Shown here: piece by piece, positions 30,376 to 30,817 of the stretch | How the letters are laid out: every line of letters begins with the position of its first letter | How positions within the stretch are numbered: position 1 is the first letter of the stretch | Source: Peptococcaceae bacterium UBA3937 | GTDB lineage: Bacteria > Bacillota > Peptococcia > DRI-13 > DTU073 | Reading direction: 5' to 3' | DNA: 30,817 nucleotides | NCBI GenBank assembly: GCA_002385735.1 | Contig: DGEB01000009.1 | Location: forward strand, 1 to 30,817 | Translations under genes and position numbers: made by a program | The notes under the pieces: generated by a model | The model's input: the letters and a program-made list of their open reading frames with translations, nothing else | Databases searched by the model: none | Told to the model about the DNA's origin: nothing

Positions 30376-30817
30376 CGGGCGCCACCTCTTTTCCGTACCA
30401 ACTCAAGATTTCCTCCCCGTATTGGCCTGGTTTCTCGTAGATGATTAACGGGGGCAAAACCAAAAGCTCCGCCGGGGCGCTTTTTCTGGCCTCCACCAAC
30501 AGTAAATGAGCCGGTTTTTCCCGGTAGGAATGAATAAAACGAATCTTGCGCGGCTCCAGTTTGTAGCTGCGCAAGAGAAGGAAAAGACCGATCATTCGCT
30601 CTACAGGATAAATTAACGCCAAACGCCCCTGATAATTCAGTAGTTTCGCGGCACAACTTACCACGTCTTCAAGGGAACACTGCAATTCGTGGCGGGCAAC
30701 CGCCTTGCTTTCCGCCGGGCTAAGCTTCCCCTGCTGCGGTAACCAGTAGGGAGGATTGGCCGTAACCAGGTTAAACCGTCCCCCGCCGAGGGTCTTGTGA
30801 ATATCCTTCAAATCACC
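30356..30817 (-). CDS. tRNA1(Val) (adenine37-N6)-methyltransferase, YabB/TrmN6-type (5' end outside window)
   Basis: The C-terminal 153 residues are visible and the start lies beyond the right edge. NLVTANPPYWLPQQG carries the NPPY motif of N6-adenine methyltransferases; AVARHELQCSLEDVVSCAAKLL and RLALIYPVERM are typical of the YabB/TrmN6 group. The SAM-binding N-terminal motifs are off the window. It overlaps rsmI by 20 bases, so the pair is coupled. In Bacillus a small GIY-YIG gene (yazA) lies between them and is absent here. Confidence 0.87.
   Translation of the reverse strand, partial: GDLKDIHKTLGGGRFNLVTANPPYWLPQQGKLSPAESKAVARHELQCSLEDVVSCAAKLLNYQGRLALIYPVERMIGLFLLLRSYKLEPRKIRFIHSYREKPAHLLLVEARKSAPAELLVLPPLIIYEKPGQYGEEILSWYGKEVAPDGKRRQ

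Overview
The window is chromosomal DNA of an endospore-forming member of the Bacillota (Firmicutes), probably an anaerobic clostridial-type lineage. The evidence is the sporulation genes (spoIIR, yabG, a three-SPOCS plus LysM protein, a SleB-type hydrolase), veg, abrB, a T-box leader, lipoproteins with typical lipoboxes, strong AGGAGG ribosome sites, and a selenocysteine pathway. The species cannot be read from the sequence. I see no rRNA, tRNA, CRISPR array, insertion sequence or prophage.

Layout, left to right. Positions 1-4.9 kb hold a complete branched-chain amino-acid type ABC importer, livK-livH-livM-livG-livF, on the minus strand, followed by a coupled CBS-domain gene cut by the window edge. 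A terminator-like hairpin between livK and livH should let the binding protein be made in excess. Positions 5.3-6.2 kb hold a plus-strand vanadium haloperoxidase/PAP2-type protein that looks internally shortened. Positions 6.4-9.7 kb are a minus-strand envelope group: an AIM24-family protein, two lipoproteins of unknown function and a secreted copper-amine-oxidase-N (stalk) protein. A Na/Pi cotransporter (9.7-11.4 kb) and a small L,D-transpeptidase (11.7-12.0 kb) diverge from an intergenic region carrying four 11-bp-spaced TTWACA-like repeats, a likely PhoP box. Positions 12.2-14.8 kb hold selA and selD. The selD gene is longer than a plain ORF scan shows, because it reads through an in-frame UGA (Sec14) followed by a hairpin.

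Positions 14.8-20.3 kb form a sporulation and envelope block on the minus strand: yabG, veg, a CAP-domain secreted protein, the SPOCS/LysM protein and spoIIR. Several have sporulation-sigma-like promoters, and veg has two tandem promoters with perfect consensus hexamers. Positions 20.4-24.7 kb hold a plus-strand glycosyltransferase, a fumC-malic enzyme operon (fumarate to malate to pyruvate) and a LysM-SleB hydrolase. Positions 24.9-30.8 kb match the classical Bacillus neighbourhood trmN6(yabB)-rsmI(yabC)-abrB(opposite strand)-metG-tatD-rsmA(ksgA). In Bacillus this runs directly on into yabG-veg, so the 20.4-24.7 kb genes look like an insertion into a conserved block.

No single gene set here is a clearly new system. 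The points most worth checking are the selenoprotein SelD, the four-repeat Pho-box-like element between the Na/Pi transporter and the L,D-transpeptidase genes, the shortened haloperoxidase with an altered vanadate-site residue, and the 20-bp UACG hairpin between the sleB-like gene and fumC.
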